Of a stretch of DNA of 64,000 bases, positions 58,151-64,000 are shown piece by piece; the stretch's first letter is position 1, and each line of letters starts with the position of its first letter. Both the position numbers and the translations under genes were made by a program. The DNA lies in the NCBI GenBank assembly GCA_935421135.1, contig OW285196.1:15063001-15127000 (forward strand). The letters are read 5' to 3'. The notes below the pieces were generated by a model, which did no database searches, was not told the origin of the DNA, and was given only the letters and a program-made list of their open reading frames with translations. The stretch comes from Bugulina stolonifera (lineage: Eukaryota; Bryozoa; Gymnolaemata; Cheilostomatida; Bugulidae).

Positions 58151-60130
58151 TCAATTTGACATTGACACTTTGTGAAGCTAGTTAATGAACATTTGATAAC
58201 TTTACTTGGTCATTCTGAATAGATAAACTAGACATTATTTTACACTTCTATGCACTTGATATATTTTTGGGACAGATGCAGTTGTTTAGTAATGCATACT
58301 TGATTCGATTTTAATGTTATGGCTATTTACTTGGGAATATATAGTATTTAAACAAAGCATACAAATGTGAGGAAAACTATGTATGGTAAATGCAGTTATT
58401 CTAGAATACCTGGCATATACATGTATGATATAACTATGTGCAGTGATGGCATAATGACATCAATTACTTTGCCATAGAGGCCTTGCAGCTTGGAAATCAT
58501 TAGGTAGTAGGCTGACTATATTGTCAGTATATTAAGAAGCTGCGATGATGAATAACTTGTTAATGCTGCCCACCTTACATTGATATGAGTTCAAACTAGT
58601 GTTGTGGGAGCTGACAAGCCTACACGCAATAAGACAGCACAGTATTCACCAATACCAACACAATACAATTTGTCCATCAATAGCAGTGGAGACAACTCTA
58701 CACTTAGCTTGTCTTCCCTGCTATTGCCAAACAGCTGACTGGTAGTATTACCTGAGCTGATATGAGTGACACAAACAGAGCTCACCTTTCACAACAGGAC
58801 TGTATGGGACTTTTCAACCTATGGCTGTCTTATAAAGTCTACAGATAAGTAAGCTATCCACTATCTACAATACTGTTAATTGTATGCCTACATGTAGATG
58901 TTATGGACTTATGGCTAATTTAGAATTATAAATTCAGCATTCTATTGAGCATTAACAATCAAGAACCCCATATTTCAAAATAAGCAAGTAAATTCCAAAG
59001 TAAATAATACAACTCCAATTACCATGGCTGGCAATACTTGGTACTCAAGGCAGTCAGCAGGCAGATGATATAAATCAGCGTGGTATAGAGACTACAAGCT
59101 CAAGTAAAACAAGGAACTCTAAAGTTAGCTGTATGTGTAAGTTGATATTACTAGATAATTAATATTCATAACTATGTCTCTTTGAGTCAAGTTCTATATA
59201 AGAATAAACCATGTTACATTGTACTAACTATCATTTTAAACTGTATTTATCACAAAGATGAGAATAAATAACAACATTATAATTATATGCATATAGTAAT
59301 TACATAGAACACAACATTCATGTTAAAAGAGGTACATGATAGACAATAGTAAGGGGAGATAACTAAAAATAATAATTCCTCTAGGAACTACTACATGTAA
59401 ATACTGTAGGATTGTCTATGTAAGCCATTGGATACTTAGTAGTAGTATAATACACCTACTAATCTACATACATGTGCAGATACAACATATGTATTTATAT
59501 GCTACGTATAATAGACCAAATATTACATCATGTAGAATGTAATAAAATAACAAAAGTAGCACACAAGCTATGCATGTGAATTATGCAGCGTTGTACCTGC
59601 ATTACAGTACTGCCTATGCTAGAGTACACATAATAGAATATATAACATAATTGGTGTACACTGTAGCCTGCATACACTTGCATGGTCCTATATAAGCCGT
59701 TAGTTACTGGCTATACATGTACTTGGTCCATCTATAAATAGCTACTCTACTGCACAATTATCTCCAGCTAAAATACATTCAAAGATAAATTTTCAAAAGT
59801 GACTTCACTGTGATTATGGCAAACTAAACTCTATCTAGAATATCACATTGTGGTTGGAGTATACTCACAATTTTAAAGTTGTGTCCTCGTGTAGTTCTAG
59901 TCAAAGGTAATTCTAAAATATGGAGATTCGAAAAATTGATTGTCAAGCTAGTCATTGCTGAAGTGATGGAGAACTACTGTAGGATCAGGTCTAGGAGATC
60001 TGGGTGCTCCAGAAGATCTGGGTTATGACGGTAAACCCACGCCCACTGTACAACTGACGTCGCACCTTTCTCTTTAAGTACACAACTGTATGTGTGTTTC
60101 ATATGATTGTCATCTACACTCTAGGTGGAC
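58151..60130. other. Intergenic between MC7 and the zinc-finger gene (tail to tail)
   Basis: It holds the two 3'UTRs. AT-rich, no exon or element recognised. Confidence 0.5.
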
Positions 60131-63100
60131 TCAGGGTAGTGGGTCAGGCTGATCATTGTCAACTAACTCATGTTTAGAGGTTGGTGAGACAGGGCGAGCT
60201 TGCCGTAGTCCCTGCTGCTGTGATGTCACTAGTCGAGGCATCTGTAGGTGAACCAATGGCTGAGGTTGCCGAGAAGCGGCCATATTGTATTGCATAGCCA
60301 GTGCCTCACCAGGAAACACTGGCAGTGAGCGACTACTTACTGCTGTTCGCTCAGGAGGCGGAGTATTTCTATAGCTACCAGAACTTGAGCCACTGAAGCC
60401 TGACCCCGCCAAACCAACACTACTTGTACTAGGGGCCTCTCTGATAACACTGCTGGAAGCATGTACCTCTCTTCTTACTCCGCTGGGCTTAGCAACGCCC
60501 CTCGTTTTCAGATGCAGACGCCGGGTTTTATCGTGAGTCTTCATGTGACCCATAAATATATCTTGGCGGGAGAATCTCCTCAGGCAGAGGTGACACTGGT
60601 GCGGTTTCTCTGTGGTGTGCTTACTCCTGAAATGTCTCTTTAGAGAGTTTGGGTGTGAGAAAGTGAAGTTACACATGCTACACGAGTACGGCTTCTCGCC
60701 AGTGTGTCGACGGCTATGCTTAACCAACTCTGCACGGGAAGTGGCAATGTAATCACACACTCCACAACGATGTGGTCGCACAGAAGTAGTGACTGGTACA
60801 CCGACTGGAGCGAGAGTAGGCGGAGACTCGAGCAAATTCTGGGCTTCCAGGTATTGTTTGAGGACTGACGGAGCAGTACGACTCTCTAAACAAATCAGAA
60901 TTCCATATAAGTACAAAGTAACGATGAAACTATGCACACCCTGTGAGTGAGAAAATCTAGTACTAAGAAATAATACAGCAAAGACTTCTTTTCTTACAAT
61001 TTTGTTGTATAACACTTCGAACAAATTCCACATACAGACCAACAAAAGTTAATATAAAAACTTATATATGAGGGTTTTGCATTCGGCTCAGGCTGGTGTA
61101 TTCGCGACTCTGTGATGAATGTGTGCCGGAAAGGTTTTTAGCAAGTTGGTCTGTGCCTGAAATTTAGGTGATGAAGACATAATTTATGATGGGTTATCTC
61201 CCTAGGTAAATGTAACTCAGGTTACTATTAAACTAATACATGAATAATGTACGTAGTAGGTATTGACTTACCTCTAGAGTCTAAAAGTGTAGGAGCTGAG
61301 ACTATAGCACTAGAGCTCAATGTCCTCGGTTCTAAACCTGGCGAACACAACGTCAAAAAATGAGTCATAGCAGTGAGGATGAACACATATTCTTACGTAA
61401 TATAAACTCAATGCACAAACTTCAATCTTAGAATAAGAAGGAGAATGAACTACCATAAAATAGTAAATATTTGAAATTGAAAGATTTTAATGGAAACATG
61501 TAAAGTGTAATTACTCGTACAAGAGTATAAGCACATCAAATGATGTTATTTAATATCTGATTGTATTGCATTACCTGCAGATGCATGCGTAGCATCTTCT
61601 TGGTCTAAAGAGATGGATATGCTAGTCTGTTCTACATGCTCTGAAACATATAAGAGAGCAGATTAGACAGACTATATTAGGAGTTGTCATGGGTTTGTAT
61701 AAATAAATACAAATAAAAGTAAAACCGACGATTTTCAATGCTTACTTGTATATACATGTATATATATTGGCACTGGTTTACAACAAAAGGTGTTAAAATC
61801 AATTTCTTTTGGCTGGCTGTTCAGAAAAGTTTACTATAAACTCATGGTAACACAACTCCAACTAAACAAAATATTCTTCATATCCCTTTACAAGAGCTAC
61901 AACTACCGTTAATATTCCTTTAGAAGAGCTAAAATTACAGATTTTGCAGAATAAGAATTTTGATAGCCTTTTAAATAAAATAATACTATTGTATAGAATA
62001 TGTGAATTCATATGATTGTTATAGACTTAACACATCATTGCACACCGACCTGGAGTACAAGTACTTGCTTCATGGTCAAAGCGAGGCTCTGACTTCATCT
62101 CAAAATCTACAGAATAATAGAATATCGGGTGTAACATGCAGGTTGTCTATTTGATAATGTGCGACTGACAATCGAAATTTTGTTGTCAGGGTAGAATTTG
62201 ATAAGCAAAACTTTCCTTCTATAAACTTTAGCATTGCAGATATGTGAGAGAAACCAGACGTTAGTGAAGCATACCTAATGCCACAGGGTCATTGAAGTCT
62301 AGAGAATCCGATCTAGCATCATTGTGTATGTGATCCGGCTCAGAGATCATTGGCGACTGTCTCAGACCATCCTGTCTAGCTGGGTAGGAGACTAAAGGAG
62401 ATGATGTTGGAGTAACGCAGACGGAATTACTCGATGTAGCAAAGTTAGCGTGTGATCTACCCAAATCATGTGAAGTGTCGGGGGATGTAGACTGAGGTTT
62501 CTCTGTACTTCTACGTAACATACGGGAGTGCTGGTTAACCTTCCGCACCACATCTGAAATCAGACAATGCTTTCATATTAAGTTTTCACATGATACCCCC
62601 AAGATTTCCCACCTCTTTACAATTCCCATTGGGTAAAAGAATAAAATTAGCAAATCGTTTAGTTCTAAGTAATAGTGGTTATAGTTGGCTAACATTTGCA
62701 TTGTACAACAAACCAATTAACGATGATAACTGTGAATAACTTTAAATGTAATGAATTATGTTTGTGAAAGTAAATTAGATTCCAAAAGAAGGTGCTATCA
62801 ATAAACGGTAACATAGCCTAAGTTACTATTCTAAATATACACATTAGGGGTTGGTTGCTGCCAATGACACCAACTAGCTGACAGATGGACTGAAGAGTAA
62901 GGACGACTCGTGTATACATTGCATATGGTAAACATACCAGCCTTCCTGTGTAGATGTATGGGCCTAGTCTCTAATGCAAGTTCCTCATTTTCTGTTAAAA
63001 CATAAACAATCAGCAGTTACAGGTGAGTTAATACTGGATATTGTACAGTTGAACTTCAATATGAATGCACAGTAAAAAGGTGAGGAAAACCTATTGCTGA

Positions 63101-63859
63101 GTGCTTTAAACTCTTCAAAGCAGAGAGAGTTGATGGTAATATATCTATAGGATGTTAAAATGAAGCAAACAGAGGTGATAGCTCCTACGATATAACTGGT
63201 AATATAATGCAATGGTGATTTAAATATCAAAGTAGTTAGTCAGTGATGAAGAAGTCAATGAGAAGCCTACAGGCTGCAAACAAAGTAACTTTCATTACCT
63301 GTAGAGTCCATGTGAGCATGTGACTTTATAAGCCTTAGCAGAGACTTCTCTATCTGTGATTTATCACATTTTTCACATGCATCGATCTCTTCGCCTGTCC
63401 ATTGTACAATGACTTGAGCGGTAAGCCTGTGGTACAGAAATAGCACCCCTGTGTAGCCATCTTCTCCCAACTTCTTCACCTAAAATTACACCCATAGGCT
63501 ACAGAGATGCATACCAACAGTTTACTGCAGCAATATCTGGATGTACACTTGTAGATGGAGCTTGCTGTACATACATAGTACACACACAACTTCTCTATTA
63601 GCAGGCCTACTTCATAGCATCATGAGAGAAAGTGCAAGCCATCATTTTATACCCAAGTTATGACCTCATATATTGATAACAGTTTGGTTTCAACAGTCAA
63701 TGTGTTAGTAGCTTTCAAACTGCAGCCATAACCAGAGCCTGAGTACCAACATGTACTTTAAATCTAATCAAACCAGAGTAATAATCTCTCCCAGACTTGT
63801 AAACTTACATGTTTTCCCATTTCCACAGTAGGATTGTTCCTGATATGGGATGAATTCAT
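60131..63859 (-). CDS. C2H2 zinc-finger protein, three fingers (502 aa)
   Basis: Exons, right to left: 63809-63859, 63299-63479, 62938-62991, 62275-62553, 62050-62106, 61575-61640, 61272-61337, 60131-60885. Lengths sum to 1509 nt (503 codons), and from exon 2 on every junction is phase 1. It starts MNSSHIRNN at 63859. The N-terminal part (GYTGVLFLYHRLTAQVIVQW, then C-E-K-C) looks like a small folded domain that I do not recognise. The middle is Ser/Thr-rich. The last exon has three classical fingers: HRCGVCDY...H-X4-H, YSCSMCNFTF...H-X4-H (with TGEKP linker before it) and HQCHLCLRRF...H-X3-H. A Ser/Pro/Gln-rich C-terminus follows, without a further domain. It is a probable sequence-specific nuclear DNA-binding regulator. 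It is convergent with MC7, with no sign of a shared role. Confidence 0.85.
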
Positions 63860-64000
63860 AATACCATGGAGAAGGATCTAGGTTTCTCTAACAGTCTAGT
63901 TGCATGCCACATGAATAATAATAACTAAAAGTAGAGAATAGCGTTCATCGTAATATTTTTTGATAGCAGTGAAGCAAAGTGTTAATAGACCTGCACCTGG
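63860..64000. other. Upstream flank of the zinc-finger gene
   Basis: It contains the 5'UTR or promoter of the minus-strand zinc-finger gene. No clear TATA box was seen before the window ends. Confidence 0.4.

Overview
The window is eukaryotic DNA: AT-rich, split genes with canonical GT/AG introns, AATAAA-type poly(A) signals, TATA boxes 5' of some genes, an LTR retrotransposon and many simple-sequence arrays. No ribosomal, tRNA or bacterial operon structure was seen. Short introns, dense genes, a cluster of non-fibrillar collagens, many TACATGTA palindromes and a metazoan-type C2H2 factor suggest an early-branching animal, most likely a demosponge. That is an inference from gene style, not a proven identification.

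Layout, left to right. (1) 110-7176, minus: a 14-exon gene for a protein of about 1033 residues of unknown family, joined here exon by exon. (2) 7956-58150: a cluster of seven collagen-like genes, called MC1 to MC7 here. MC1 (minus, 5' end unresolved), MC2 (16964-22376, minus), MC3 (23871-28055, minus), MC4 (29650-33195, minus), MC5 (44886-48369, plus), MC6 (49553-52267, minus) and MC7 (55628-58150, plus). (3) An intact Ty1/copia element with two identical 319-bp LTRs sits between MC1 and MC2 (11364-15934). (4) 60131-63859, minus: an eight-exon gene for a three-finger C2H2 zinc-finger protein of 502 residues.

MC2-MC7 share one exon plan: a 5'UTR intron ending at or within one base of the ATG; an exon for a short cytoplasmic tail plus one transmembrane helix; a 20-26 residue polar, partly heptad-like exon; an exon usually opening with a furin-type R-X-K/R-R site followed by a C-X-C pair; a triple-helix domain carried on one uninterrupted exon (1098-3003 nt including its flanks); and usually a short C-terminal tail exon. 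They read as type II membrane collagens that could be trimerised by the stalk and cysteines and shed by a proprotein convertase, comparable in plan to vertebrate collagens XIII/XXIII/XXV. MC4/MC5 and MC6/MC7 are head-to-head pairs whose collagen exons match in length to the base (2238 and 1098 nt). MC4 and MC5 also keep nearly identical promoters and 5'UTRs in inverted orientation, so they are a recent inverted duplication.

Introns and intergenic DNA hold two related solo-LTR-like insertions (both flanked by ATAT), a 1.27-kb TIR element with a GC-rich core, minisatellites (26 and 29 bp), a 0.46-kb ACATATGT/ACATGT palindromic microsatellite and several perfect hairpins. Exon models were built by eye from splice consensus and reading-phase bookkeeping. 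All complete models close in frame, but no transcript data were available.
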